A stretch of 64,000 nucleotides of DNA from Allolobophora icterica (GCA_963556255.1 OY744615.1:3217623-3281622), one strand, 5' to 3'; counted from the first letter of the stretch, positions 54,450 through 63,173 are shown. Numbers and translations are program-made. Notes: a model not told the origin generated them from the letters alone.

Positions 54450-54533
54450 ATGAGTGAATCTGAAACCGGAGTTGACGCATTCGCCAGGCGGCGTTCTAAA
54501 AGCTTAAAAACCGTTACAAAGAGTGAATCTGAA
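54398..54533 (+). repeat. Two tandem ~66-base units across the first ORF start
   Basis: The first unit contains GACGCAGTCGCTAGGTGTCG, GAAAGCTTAAGAACCGTTAC, AATGAGTGAATCTGAAACC. The second contains GACGCATTCGCCAGGCGGCG, AAAAGCTTAAAAACCGTTAC, AAAGAGTGAATCTGAAACC. The ATG of the first ORF exists only in unit 1 (ATGAGT versus AAGAGT). Confidence 0.9.
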
Positions 54534-54680
54534 ACCCCAACCCGTTGGTGCTATCAAGGGCCTGCCAGAGGGAATGGAATGGTCATTCAGGGTAAAGAAA
54601 TGAGATTACCAACGTTTGCTGCCGGCCGAGAACCTCCCACGAGGCCGGCCCAAACCGGGTCATTTTTTCAATTTAAATAA
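54450..54680 (+). CDS. Small basic hypothetical protein of the Polinton, 76 aa
   Basis: It begins MSESETGVDAFARRRSKSLK and ends with RPAQTGSFFQFK. The product is hydrophilic and rich in Ser, Lys and Arg at the N-terminus, with no recognised domain. The N-terminal part repeats a segment whose DNA is tandemly duplicated just upstream. It is the first frame of the element and lies 31 bases before the Cys-rich ORF. Its function is unknown and it may not be translated. Confidence 0.4.
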   Translation: MSESETGVDAFARRRSKSLKTVTKSESETPTRWCYQGPARGNGMVIQGKEMRLPTFAAGREPPTRPAQTGSFFQFK

Positions 54681-54711
54681 AAGAATCTGTTGTGGTATAC
54701 ATAAAAACATA

Positions 54712-54987
54712 ATGTTAGGGCAAAACTTTTGCAAATGGCTTATGATAGGCAAACAAAATCTCTGCCCTCGTCGATGCATTGGGGAGTATTGTTTCAAACA
54801 TTTAGCACAGCTGCGAAATGGCTACGAGACAAGACCATGCGCCAAATGTGGAAGGGGAATCAAAAACCACTTAGGTGAGTGTATACGTTGTGATTATTAC
54901 GTCATAAAATCAAGAGTTCGACGCTGCGGACTAACCCGTGAATTCGAGAAAGAATGGAAAAGACTAGCGAACATAGTAGTAGAGTAA
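54712..54987 (+). CDS. Cys-rich zinc-ribbon-like Polinton protein, ~91 aa
   Basis: The ATG at 54712 (MLGQNFCKWL) is preferred, as the frame upstream overlaps the previous ORF. It holds LCPRRCIGEYCFKHLAQLRN, then RPCAKCGRGI and GECIRCDYY: a C-x3-C-x4-C-x2-H followed by CxxC...CxxC. This looks like one or two zinc-binding modules. Similar small 'C..HC.GKYC..H...IRKG' proteins occur in Polinton/adintovirus-type elements as I recall. The role is unknown, perhaps nucleic-acid binding or regulatory. Confidence 0.65.
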   Translation: MLGQNFCKWLMIGKQNLCPRRCIGEYCFKHLAQLRNGYETRPCAKCGRGIKNHLGECIRCDYYVIKSRVRRCGLTREFEKEWKRLANIVVE

Positions 54988-55129
54988 AAAATTCTCTATT
55001 AAAGAAAGGATTCCGTTATTGTATTGAGATAATACAGATGAGCAAGCGACAATCGAATATCTAGTAAACAAAAATTTCATTTTGAACAAACGACATAATT
55101 ATTATATTAGAGAAAAGTTTGCCACAGTA

Positions 55130-55138
55130 GTATAAAAC
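55130..55138 (+). promoter_or_regulatory. TATA-like box before the DNA polymerase gene
   Basis: GTATAAAAC lies about 15 bases before the polymerase ATG at 55150. It is close for a TATA box, so initiation might be very near or at the ATG. It is an inference from sequence only. Confidence 0.35.
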
Positions 55139-55149
55139 AATTTATAACT

Positions 55150-58100
55150 ATGGCATTGTCTACGAATGAAAAAATTGAACAATTGTTGGGTGAGTTTACC
55201 GGTCCCCCAGCTCTTCGAGCTGTTCTACAGAATATCTTAGACGAACCTATCCCAGATGCAGTCAAAAGGCGCTTACTACAGCCACTGCTTCCAAGGCCAA
55301 TTCCTCCAGCGCGTAAGCACAGAGGGGCAAAACGTAAGGCCCTTCTAGCACAATTCGACCCACTCCTAAGTAAGAAGGATAGAGGTGGGCCACCACCATT
55401 TCTAGTGCACAGAGAGCTAGCCAATCAGCATCTGAGAGACTTCCGTGCACAAGTACCTCTTAACCACAGGCTGGAAGGAGATGCATTGGCTTTCTTGAGT
55501 GCAATGGAGCACAGCATTGAGGCACAACTCAACGAAGAGTTGTTGAAACAGGACGGTCTGAAATACTCTCAAGTGTTGACTGTTGATTTGGAAAAGTTGG
55601 CGCCGACTATTGACAACGTGTACGATGGCAACGCGGATCCCGGTATTATTACCACTACAACATACTTTCGAAGCAAAGCAGTACCAGTTACCAATGCGGG
55701 TAAAATCCAAGGGGCTATACGGAAGGCCAAGGCCGAAATACTAAAACTCCTCGAGGATTACACCAATGAGGGGTCGGGGTGGAGGGTGAGGCGGGTCGTG
55801 GCGCTAGACCTCAGTTTTGCAAGATATAAGCCTTTCCGAGGCAAGAGCTATTTTGCAACACCGAAGTATATCCCCTATCATTCAGTCGTTAATGTAAAGA
55901 ATGAAGACAACCGGTGCTTCGAGTGGGCCATTCTAAGCGCAATGTATCCAGTAGATAAGGACCCTCAACGCCCAACTAAGTATCGTGCCCACCTCCTCGA
56001 GCTAAACTTCGACGGAATAGAATTTCCAGTGAAGGTCACAGATGTCGGCAAGTTCGAGCGTCAGAACCCGATGGTGTCCGTATCGGTCTTCGGATGGAAT
56101 GAAGGGCTGTACCCGATTTATGTCTCAAAGCAGACCAATAGAGACTATAATATCGATCTTTTACTATTAGTTAAAGGTGAGGATTACCACTACGTCTGGA
56201 TTAAAGACCTTGGCCGAATTCTTCATCAAAATAGCAAAGACAAGCACAAGAAACACCCATGTCGTCGCTGCCTACACATATTCTGTAGACAAGACTTGCT
56301 GGATGCCCATATCAAAGATTGTCAGGGTATTAGTAAGAAGCCTCAGCGGATTGAGATGCCAAAAGACGATGAAAATATCCTCAAATTCCAGAACCATCAC
56401 AAACAGATGCGAGCCCCGTATATCGTTTATGCAGACTTCGAGGCTCTAAACATACCAATCGAAGGTGCAGTCATGAACCCCAACGAGAGCAACACCAGAC
56501 AGATAGCTGAGCAGAAACCATGCAGCTTCTGTTACATAGTGGTTCGATACGATGGCCGCACCAAGAAGCCGGTGCTATATCGTGGAGAAAACGCCGTGGA
56601 AGAGTTCCTAAAACGACTACAAGGCGAGCTGACAGCTATCAAACAAAGGCTGGCCACCCCAGCTAAGATGGTTATGTCAGCGGCCGATCGCCAATCATTC
56701 CGCGAGGCTATCGAATGTCACATCTGCGGAAATGCTCTCGAAGCGGATAGAGTTCGTGACCACTGCCACATTACCGGTAAGTACAGAGGTGCTGCTCACA
56801 ACGCTTGCAACCTCAAACTTCGAATATATCCAGATAAGTGTAAGGTACCGGTGGTCTTCCACAATCTGCGAGGTTACGACAGCCACCTCATAATGCAAGC
56901 GATAGGTAGCTGTGAGGCCGCACAGGATGAGGAAACTGAAATTAACTGCATCCCAAACAATATGGAGAAATACATGACATTTAACATTGGACAACTACAG
57001 TTCATCGATAGTCTCCAGTTTCTAAACAGCTCGTTGGATAAATTATCAGGAAATCTGTCGCTAGAGGATCTGAAAGTCACTACGGCATATATAAAGGAAA
57101 ATTTCGTTCACAATGATAGGATAAAACTAGATCTTTTGAGGCGAAAGGGCGTATATTGTTACGAGCACATTGACAATTACAACCGCTTCGAAGAAGATCG
57201 ACTTCCACCCAAAGAAGCGTTCTACAGCAGGCTCTCACGAGAGAACATTTCTGATGAGGATTATCAACACGCCCAACGAGTATGGAACGAATTCGACTGT
57301 AAAACTCTGGGCGACTATCACGACCTGTATCTCCGCACGGATGTACTTCTACTAGCCGATGTCTTCGAGACCTTCAGATCCACATCGATGAAACACTACA
57401 GTCTCGACCCGGCTAACTACTTCAGCCTGCCAGGAATGGCCTGGGATGCTTTGTTGAAAAAGACGAAAATCGAACTCGAACTTTTAACCGATATAGACAT
57501 GCATTTGTTCGTAGAGAAAGGTCTCCGAGGTGGAATCTCGATGGTATCTAAGCGCTTCGCAAAAGCCAACAACCCACAATGCCCCGACTACGATACCACG
57601 AAGCCAGACAACTGGATCATGTATCTCGACGCGAATAATCTTTACGGCTGGGCGATGCAACAGCCACTGCCAGTTGGAGGATTTAGCTGGGAAAGTCCAA
57701 CTCTCGATGAAGTGTTGGAAACTCCAGATGACGCGCCTGAAGGCTTCCTACTTGAAGTCGATCTCGGGTACCCGGAGCACCTCCACGAATCACATAGCGA
57801 CTATCCCTTAGCACCGGAGACCCTGACAGTCCAAGAGGAGTGGTTGAGTGACTATCAGAATGTGCTTATGAACGAGTTGGGAGGCAAGTTCACAAAGCAT
57901 GTGAAGTTAGTACCAAGCCTACGACCTAAGGAGCGGTATGTGGTCCATTATAGAAATCTCAAACTCTACCACTCGTTAGGGCTACGAGTTTCTAAAATTC
58001 ATCGTGTCATTAAGTTTAGACAGGAGGCATGGATGGCTCCATACATCGAGATGAATACGAAATTGAGAGCGAAGGCAACGTCGGAGTTTGAGAAGGATTT

Positions 58101-58890
58101 CTTCAAACTGGCTAATAATGCGGTCTTTGGAAAGACCATGGAAAATCTTAGAAAAAGAATCAGAGTTAACCTGGTACCGACCTCAAAAGTTGACAAACTT
58201 CGTAAACTAATTGCTGACCCGGCCTACATATCACACAAAATCTTCAACGACCAACTCGCCGCGATTCACAGTTTGAAGAACAAGCTCAAGTTAAACAGAC
58301 CTGTATATGTCGGCCAGGCTGTCCTCGACCTCAGCAAGCATCTGATGTACGACTTCTGGTACAACGATGTGAAAAACGAGTACGGCAACAATGCCCAACT
58401 CTTATACACAGACACTGACAGCCTGTTATTTCAGGTGGAAACTCCGAACGCCTATGCCGATATGTGGAACAAAAAACACCTATACGACTTTAGTGAGTTT
58501 TCTAGAGACAGCCCATACTACGACGTCGAGAACAAGAAAGTCGTGGGCAAGTTCAAGGATGAATGTAACGGATTGGCCATCGCCGAATTCGTGGGACTGC
58601 GTCCGAAGATGTACTCGATCTTAAAATCAGGCGGTTCAGAGATCAGGAAAGCAAAAGGCGTTCAGAGAGCAGTTGTGAAGAAGGATCTGCACCACGAGCT
58701 ATACAAGAAATGCCTGTTCGAACGAGAGGAAATGCGGCACACACAAGTCGTGATTCGAAGCCACGACCACCAGATCGGAGTGTACGAGCAGAATAAGATC
58801 AGCCTCTCTCCATTAGACACAAAAAAGTGGATCGAGGCCGATGGGATAACAACGCTGGCATACGGGCACTACAAAATCAACGACGGTTGA
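55150..58890 (+). CDS. polB: Protein-primed family B DNA polymerase (Polinton/adintovirus), 1246 aa
   Basis: Replicates the element's linear DNA. The N-terminal ~330 residues include a Polinton-type VVNVKNEDNRCFEWAIL block. A zinc-finger-like CRRCLHIFC...H..DC begins at residue 371. The 3'-5' exonuclease shows VYADFEAL (D429, E431), NLRGYDSHL (D577) and LYLRTDVLLLADV (D731). Between the first two is CHICGN...HCHITGKYRGAAHNACN (from residue 523), an HNH/endonuclease-VII-like zinc module. The polymerase domain has MYLDANNLYGWAMQ (D827), KLANNAVFGKTMEN (K986) and LYTDTDSLLF (D1088, D1090). The length is normal for the family. The frame is fully open, so this gene appears intact. The convergent integrase lies 50 bases downstream. 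Confidence 0.96.
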   Translation: MALSTNEKIEQLLGEFTGPPALRAVLQNILDEPIPDAVKRRLLQPLLPRPIPPARKHRGAKRKALLAQFDPLLSKKDRGGPPPFLVHRELANQHLRDFRAQVPLNHRLEGDALAFLSAMEHSIEAQLNEELLKQDGLKYSQVLTVDLEKLAPTIDNVYDGNADPGIITTTTYFRSKAVPVTNAGKIQGAIRKAKAEILKLLEDYTNEGSGWRVRRVVALDLSFARYKPFRGKSYFATPKYIPYHSVVNVKNEDNRCFEWAILSAMYPVDKDPQRPTKYRAHLLELNFDGIEFPVKVTDVGKFERQNPMVSVSVFGWNEGLYPIYVSKQTNRDYNIDLLLLVKGEDYHYVWIKDLGRILHQNSKDKHKKHPCRRCLHIFCRQDLLDAHIKDCQGISKKPQRIEMPKDDENILKFQNHHKQMRAPYIVYADFEALNIPIEGAVMNPNESNTRQIAEQKPCSFCYIVVRYDGRTKKPVLYRGENAVEEFLKRLQGELTAIKQRLATPAKMVMSAADRQSFREAIECHICGNALEADRVRDHCHITGKYRGAAHNACNLKLRIYPDKCKVPVVFHNLRGYDSHLIMQAIGSCEAAQDEETEINCIPNNMEKYMTFNIGQLQFIDSLQFLNSSLDKLSGNLSLEDLKVTTAYIKENFVHNDRIKLDLLRRKGVYCYEHIDNYNRFEEDRLPPKEAFYSRLSRENISDEDYQHAQRVWNEFDCKTLGDYHDLYLRTDVLLLADVFETFRSTSMKHYSLDPANYFSLPGMAWDALLKKTKIELELLTDIDMHLFVEKGLRGGISMVSKRFAKANNPQCPDYDTTKPDNWIMYLDANNLYGWAMQQPLPVGGFSWESPTLDEVLETPDDAPEGFLLEVDLGYPEHLHESHSDYPLAPETLTVQEEWLSDYQNVLMNELGGKFTKHVKLVPSLRPKERYVVHYRNLKLYHSLGLRVSKIHRVIKFRQEAWMAPYIEMNTKLRAKATSEFEKDFFKLANNAVFGKTMENLRKRIRVNLVPTSKVDKLRKLIADPAYISHKIFNDQLAAIHSLKNKLKLNRPVYVGQAVLDLSKHLMYDFWYNDVKNEYGNNAQLLYTDTDSLLFQVETPNAYADMWNKKHLYDFSEFSRDSPYYDVENKKVVGKFKDECNGLAIAEFVGLRPKMYSILKSGGSEIRKAKGVQRAVVKKDLHHELYKKCLFEREEMRHTQVVIRSHDHQIGVYEQNKISLSPLDTKKWIEADGITTLAYGHYKINDG

Positions 58891-58940
58891 GTATTCTATC
58901 GGGGGGTAACTCAGTGCCCATAGGCACCAGAAGCAGCTCC

Positions 58941-59885
58941 TCACGTACAAAACCGCGGCCCATCAACTAGATGGTATAAAGCCGGTTGCTCAGCCTGCCG
59001 AACAACATCCAAAATAGCGTGGATGGTGAGCGACCAGTTAGGATCGGTGGCACGTTTGCTTCCACCTTCGAGCTCGCCGGGAGCGTACAAATATCGGACG
59101 AGAACGTCGTGCCCGAGAACAGGCTCATCCAAGCCCCACAAACGAGTTTTCATTTGTGAATGAGAGGGCTTCTGTGTCACTTTAGCAGCTTTCATCGCTT
59201 CAACCGGCTTCATGTCGAGCAAGCGCGTCGGCTCATCGTTTAGTGCAGCTACAACTTCGGGCAATCGTCGAACCCATTCCACTGACCGTTCGGATGACCC
59301 CCTTGCATCCAGGAGCAATTCCTGAGCGTATTGAGCACCGAAGAGTCGCTCAGCTAGAGTACGGTTAAAGCGTTCAACGATGCCCTGTTGGCGATGATTT
59401 GCGGCCTGTCCGCGTCTTACAAGAACGTCGTGCTTCGCCAGCAACGGTGTAAAATCACCCATAAATTCGCGGCCAGGGTCGACCTGAAGAAGTCGAGGCC
59501 AAGTCAATGGACCCCTCTTATAGATCCGGCTTAAAGCGGCGGCGACTTCGGTCGCACTTTTGTTTATCAACGGTTCAGCTTCTTTGTATCGTGAGGCAAC
59601 ATCAACAACAGTGAGAGCGTATTTATAAGTCTTTCGACCTACTTTATCGTGAGGTAAAAACAAGAGATCGGCTTGGTGTACGGCGTTTGGTCGATTTTCC
59701 TCAAACTTTGGATGCGGTATGCGGCGTGGAACGGGAAGATAAATCTGCCACACAGCTTGTTTCTTCAGCCAATCGCGAGCCTCCGCCTCGGAAACTTTGG
59801 CGGCTGAGGCTAGTTTCTTCACCGCAGCCTTACCTCGCCAGTAACCTCTAGGGCTGTAATAGACGGCTGAAAGGTGCTTAGACAT
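58941..59885 (-). CDS. int: Retroviral-type integrase of the Polinton (frame break near the C-terminus)
   Basis: Catalyses insertion of the element. From the ATG at 59885 (MSKHLSAVYY) an N-terminal helical domain leads into an RNase H-fold core with VHQADLLFLP (D73), LQVDPGREF (D136) and GIVERFNRTLAERL (E171), a DD34E arrangement. The C-terminal part contains the VLVRYLYAPG strand region of a chromo/SH3-like domain. An alternative ATG at 59939 overlaps the stop of the upstream gene and would add a hydrophobic N-terminus, which I consider less likely. The frame stops at 58941. A one-base difference in the A4 run at 58949-58952 separates it from about 22 further codons open in the adjacent frame, down to 58877 inside the polymerase end. 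Either a recent mutation or a sequencing error. Confidence 0.9.
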   Translation of the reverse strand: MSKHLSAVYYSPRGYWRGKAAVKKLASAAKVSEAEARDWLKKQAVWQIYLPVPRRIPHPKFEENRPNAVHQADLLFLPHDKVGRKTYKYALTVVDVASRYKEAEPLINKSATEVAAALSRIYKRGPLTWPRLLQVDPGREFMGDFTPLLAKHDVLVRRGQAANHRQQGIVERFNRTLAERLFGAQYAQELLLDARGSSERSVEWVRRLPEVVAALNDEPTRLLDMKPVEAMKAAKVTQKPSHSQMKTRLWGLDEPVLGHDVLVRYLYAPGELEGGSKRATDPNWSLTIHAILDVVRQAEQPALYHLVDGPRFCT

Positions 59886-59935
59886 TTCAGTAATACTATA
59901 TATTACAAACAGGTAAACACATACACAAATGATTT

Positions 59936-60517
59936 TCATTTACGTTTTCGCTGGCCCTTCGTTCTGACACCCATCCCCAGCCTCGACTTTGCTGACATAA
60001 TGGCCGATACGAGCCGGGCATCTTTCTTCTCATAATCCGGAGTTTCATCGGTGAGTGCGATCTTCGACGCGGCTGCGGCGAGGATGTCATCTGCGTGATT
60101 ACGCCCCGGGGTATCTTTATGAACTGCGTAAGCTACATCGTGGTGGAGGCACGCACGGTCGAGCTGATTAACACCGTGATATCGCTGTGACAGCCGTTTA
60201 TCGAGTTTTGTGAATGGCCCACAGTAAGAGTACTTTCCTGTATTCTGAAAAGAACCTCCCGGATTATCTTCCGAAGACATACCGGATGGAAGGCTCATAT
60301 GCATCTCAGGCAGAGGCAGAATATTAAGAGCGCTATTCAGTAGAGAACCTCCAGTCTTTCGCACTTTAGAAGGCAAAATTTGGCTCTTCTTTGCACCGCA
60401 GACGGCACAGGTTCCCTTCTTGGCTGGCCGACCGTTTCGTAACTCGACAATTGTTTCATTTGAAGTCTCAGTATGTTTCTTACATCGTAGGCAATACATT
60501 GTTTTCGTTGAATACAA
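59936..60517 (-). CDS. DUF5679-like zinc ribbon fused to parvovirus-type phospholipase A2, 193 aa
   Basis: A probable virion phospholipase for endosomal membrane breach. The N-terminus has YCLRCKKHTE, then GTCAVCGAKKSQIL, a CxxC...CxxC ribbon as in DUF5679. After a Gly/Ser/Pro-rich linker with GGSLLNSALN and GMSSEDNPGGSF, the PLA2 domain has YCGPFTKLDKRL (calcium-loop YxGP and start) and LDRACLHHDVAYAV (HD-x-x-Y catalytic pair). A basic end RLGMGVRTKGQRKRK resembles a nuclear-localisation or nucleic-acid-binding tail. Its start is only 20 bases from the divergent ATPase start. Its stop overlaps an upstream ATG of the integrase (ATGA). Both parts are known from adintoviruses. All key residues are visible. 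Confidence 0.88.
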   Translation of the reverse strand: MYSTKTMYCLRCKKHTETSNETIVELRNGRPAKKGTCAVCGAKKSQILPSKVRKTGGSLLNSALNILPLPEMHMSLPSGMSSEDNPGGSFQNTGKYSYCGPFTKLDKRLSQRYHGVNQLDRACLHHDVAYAVHKDTPGRNHADDILAAAASKIALTDETPDYEKKDARLVSAIMSAKSRLGMGVRTKGQRKRK

Positions 60518-60537
60518 TCATAACTCGTTGTCTCTAT
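60518..60537. promoter_or_regulatory. 20-bp divergent intergenic region
   Basis: It separates the ATG of the PLA2 gene (-, 60517) from the ATG of the ATPase (+, 60538). Promoters for both genes must overlap the opposite coding sequence. No canonical TATA box is evident. Confidence 0.6.
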
Positions 60538-61224
60538 ATGGAAATAACAAATTTCGATCTCGAAGCCGACGATGGGAAAAAACACCACCATTGGTTGTTG
60601 CCATCCAGCATACGGTGTATAATCTGCGGGCCTAGCGGATGTGGGAAAACAAACCTACTGCTTAACCTTCTGTTGAAGAAGGGGTACCTGCGTTTTGATC
60701 GGCTGTATCTATACTCGAAGTCTCTGGGGCAGGAAAAATATCAGTTCCTCCGGGACTGGGTTACAGAGTTGGAAAAAGTTGCCGGTAAGGAAGTGGCTTC
60801 CTTTCACTCTTGCTCAGATGAAATAGTTCCAGTTGAATCATTAAATAAGAATGCCAGAAGCCTTCTAGTTTTCGATGACGTCATGCTTGAAAAACAGTCG
60901 CCCATCGAAAGGTATTTCACTATGGGTCGACACGGTGGCGCGGACTGCTTCTACTTAACGCAGAATTATTTTCGAATTCCGAAGCAAGCGATCCGTGACA
61001 ATGCTAATCTTATCGTCCTCTTCAACCAAGACAGCAAAAATTTGCGAGCCATTCACGATACGTTCGTAGGCGGCGACATGTCTTTCGATGAGTTCCGTAC
61101 GTTCTTCAGCGAGTGTGCTGCCCAGCCATATGGATTCGCAGTCATAGATTTGACGTCCAAAGTGTACGATGGAAAATATCGTTGCGGGTTCGATCGCTTC
61201 TATAAGCCCAAGGCAAGTATTTAA
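60538..61224 (+). CDS. DNA-packaging ATPase (FtsK/HerA-type), 228 aa
   Basis: The motor that drives genome packaging into the capsid in Polintons and adintoviruses. The start at 60538 gives MEITNFDLEADD. A longer non-ATG extension is open but overlaps the divergent gene. Walker A is CGPSGCGKTNLLL near residue 29-41, Walker B is SLLVFDDVML near residue 112-121, and a sensor-like FYLTQNYFRIPK region follows (arginine-finger candidates nearby). The family length (about 220-250 residues) matches. The frame is open to the stop. It is followed by structural genes in the same direction. Confidence 0.93.
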   Translation: MEITNFDLEADDGKKHHHWLLPSSIRCIICGPSGCGKTNLLLNLLLKKGYLRFDRLYLYSKSLGQEKYQFLRDWVTELEKVAGKEVASFHSCSDEIVPVESLNKNARSLLVFDDVMLEKQSPIERYFTMGRHGGADCFYLTQNYFRIPKQAIRDNANLIVLFNQDSKNLRAIHDTFVGGDMSFDEFRTFFSECAAQPYGFAVIDLTSKVYDGKYRCGFDRFYKPKASI

Positions 61225-61264
61225 AGACACAATATAGGCAACATATAGCTGACATACAAACGCG

Positions 61265-62368
61265 ATGTGGACAAAAGTTTCGTCTAAACAGGAGCGAGAC
61301 GCCTTGACTCAGGATTATTTAGCTCGGAGAAATCGATTGAGACAGCGTTTTGTGGATGAGAAGCTCGGTGAAGCCAATCTTCAGTACGATGCGGCAAAGA
61401 TTTTCAAACCAATAGCCACAGCCACGGCTGAATCACAGGCGGCTACGTCCAAGGAGCTGCAGAAAGTTACCAGCGCTTTACAGGATTTGCCGGCGCAGAT
61501 TTCAGAGTCTGCTAATTTTAACCCGATAGCGGCGTTGTTCGGTCATTCCGTTGGAGCAACTGCTCCAACGGCTATTCCAGCGATTGCGGCACACCCCGCT
61601 CAGGAATCATTGCTCGTCCACCCAAACAGACATCTCAACGTCGATGCAATCAGGCGGCACGGTTTTACCCCTCCGAGCGAGCTCGACCTGAACGACACGG
61701 CAGCTGTGAAACAGATAATCGAAGGCGTAAATTATTATAATCGCCACACCCTGGGCAAAGAGAAAAGGAAGGCCAATAAGAACGGAGACGAAGAAAAGGT
61801 ACATGCGCTGGCCGTAGATATCGGCGTCCTACAGGACTACAGAGATCGAATTCGTTTGCTATTGAAAGGCCACGCCCTCACTAAAAAAGGAAAGGGTTTC
61901 AGTGTTCCAGCCGTTCCTCTGAAATTACAAGGTAACGCCTTGGGTGAGCTCTCCGTCGACCCCGTCGCGCTGTCTGCTGGTAGACTAAGAGTGTTTAAAG
62001 GTGGGAACCTCGTGCTCGAAGCTCCTGCCGATGAGTCGTTGTTCAGCCTGTTAACGAAACGATTTGTTAAGACTAAGCAATATTCGCCTCAAGCAATTGA
62101 AACTTTTAAAAAGCTCGTACAGATGTCTGGTCTGCCTATTCATGGCCGGAAAAGTAAAAAGTTCCAGCTGATTCGAGGCGGCGCGGTGCAATTTTACAAC
62201 GATCCAAACGCCCTGGTAGAGAGGTTGCAGCTTTTGGTGGCCTCTAAGGCCGCGGGAAACACAGGTCTCGGCAACGAAATCTCCGCCATTCTTGACGAGT
62301 TACTGCGTTCCGGTGCGATCTCCAAAGAGCTGGCACTCGAATTGAATAGAAACATGCTCATAAAATAA
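61265..62368 (+). CDS. Polinton late protein of unknown function with coiled coil, 367 aa
   Basis: It begins MWTKVSSKQERDALTQDYLA. The first ~90 residues are rich in Gln, Lys, Glu and Ala and probably coiled coil. The middle has a short linker and NYYNRHTLGKEKRKANKNGD. The C-terminal half has LTKKGKGFSVPAVPL, a Gly/Leu stretch, PADESLFSLLTKRF and QYSPQAIETFKKLVQMSGLP. The latter resembles, from memory, a domain annotated as DUF8207 in Polinton-associated animal proteins. This is a tentative match. It contains a tetrad IRGG followed by Ala (around residue 310), compatible with an adenain-type cleavage site. It lies between ATPase and penton-like genes, so it is probably virion-associated. Confidence 0.7.
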   Translation: MWTKVSSKQERDALTQDYLARRNRLRQRFVDEKLGEANLQYDAAKIFKPIATATAESQAATSKELQKVTSALQDLPAQISESANFNPIAALFGHSVGATAPTAIPAIAAHPAQESLLVHPNRHLNVDAIRRHGFTPPSELDLNDTAAVKQIIEGVNYYNRHTLGKEKRKANKNGDEEKVHALAVDIGVLQDYRDRIRLLLKGHALTKKGKGFSVPAVPLKLQGNALGELSVDPVALSAGRLRVFKGGNLVLEAPADESLFSLLTKRFVKTKQYSPQAIETFKKLVQMSGLPIHGRKSKKFQLIRGGAVQFYNDPNALVERLQLLVASKAAGNTGLGNEISAILDELLRSGAISKELALELNRNMLIK

Positions 62369-62378
62369 AATACACAAG

Positions 62379-63173
62379 ATGGAACGCTCGGAGAAACTGC
62401 TCGAGGAAATTCGAGACCTTTTGCAGCCTAAGGAAAATTTTAGTATAGTTGTTTCCTCAGATACTACAGGGTGGACCACGGCTTTCTCACCGCCGCTGTA
62501 CCTGGATCCAAAAAGACGCTTTGAGCTTGCTTTGGTCAATCTTGAAACTTATAATTCGATTCCGAACATTGACAGTTCAAATAACAAGTTCGTCTACAGC
62601 GCCACCAATTTACAGACGTGGAAGACGATCATTTTGCCCGACGGAAGCTACGAGATCGCACAGATTAATGATGAAATCAGCCGGCAGTTAGAAAAGCAAA
62701 ATCCGCCGCCGACAGGTGTTGTTCAACTCGGCTTTAATTCTCCCATTACTATAGGAGCTAACGCATCTACCCTACGCGCTTTCATAAAAATTACGAATGC
62801 CCTTTATAAGGTAGATATGGCCGCATCTACCATCAGGAAAACGCTCGGTTTTAACCCTCAGAGGCTTGGTCTTGGTTATAAAGAGGGAGAAAATCCAGTC
62901 GATATTCTCCGGGTGGACACAATCCTGGTAAATTGTGACATTATCTCTGGATCGTATCGAAATGGTAGCCAGCTGCCAGTAATCTACAGTTTTTTCCCGG
63001 ATGTGTCGCCCGGCTACAAGGTAATCGAGTCTCCGAAAAATCTGGTGTACCTACCAGTTGCACCGGCTGGCAACGTACAGGGCATTCGTGTGTGGCTGAC
63101 CGACCAGAATGGTGAACAATTAAACCTCCGCGGTGAGACAGTAACTATAAGGTTTCACATCCGCAGTGCGTAG
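62379..63173 (+). CDS. Penton-like minor capsid protein of the Polinton, 264 aa
   Basis: It begins MERSEKLLEEIRDLL. After a short helix there is a beta-rich region (TTAFSPPLYLDPKRRFELAL, then LPDGSYEIAQINDEISRQL), suggesting a jelly-roll-type fold. The C-terminus has IRVWLTDQNGEQLNLRGETV followed by TIRFHIRS, a pattern I associate with putative penton/minor capsid proteins of Polintons and adintoviruses. It starts 10 bases after the stop of the upstream gene, as in a compact viral gene block. The structure prediction was not run, so the penton assignment is from position and pattern. Confidence 0.7.
   Translation: MERSEKLLEEIRDLLQPKENFSIVVSSDTTGWTTAFSPPLYLDPKRRFELALVNLETYNSIPNIDSSNNKFVYSATNLQTWKTIILPDGSYEIAQINDEISRQLEKQNPPPTGVVQLGFNSPITIGANASTLRAFIKITNALYKVDMAASTIRKTLGFNPQRLGLGYKEGENPVDILRVDTILVNCDIISGSYRNGSQLPVIYSFFPDVSPGYKVIESPKNLVYLPVAPAGNVQGIRVWLTDQNGEQLNLRGETVTIRFHIRSA

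Noticed and set aside
54220..54450. Terminal inverted repeat of the Polinton
   Set aside because: The partner end is outside the window, so no repeat or target duplication can be demonstrated.
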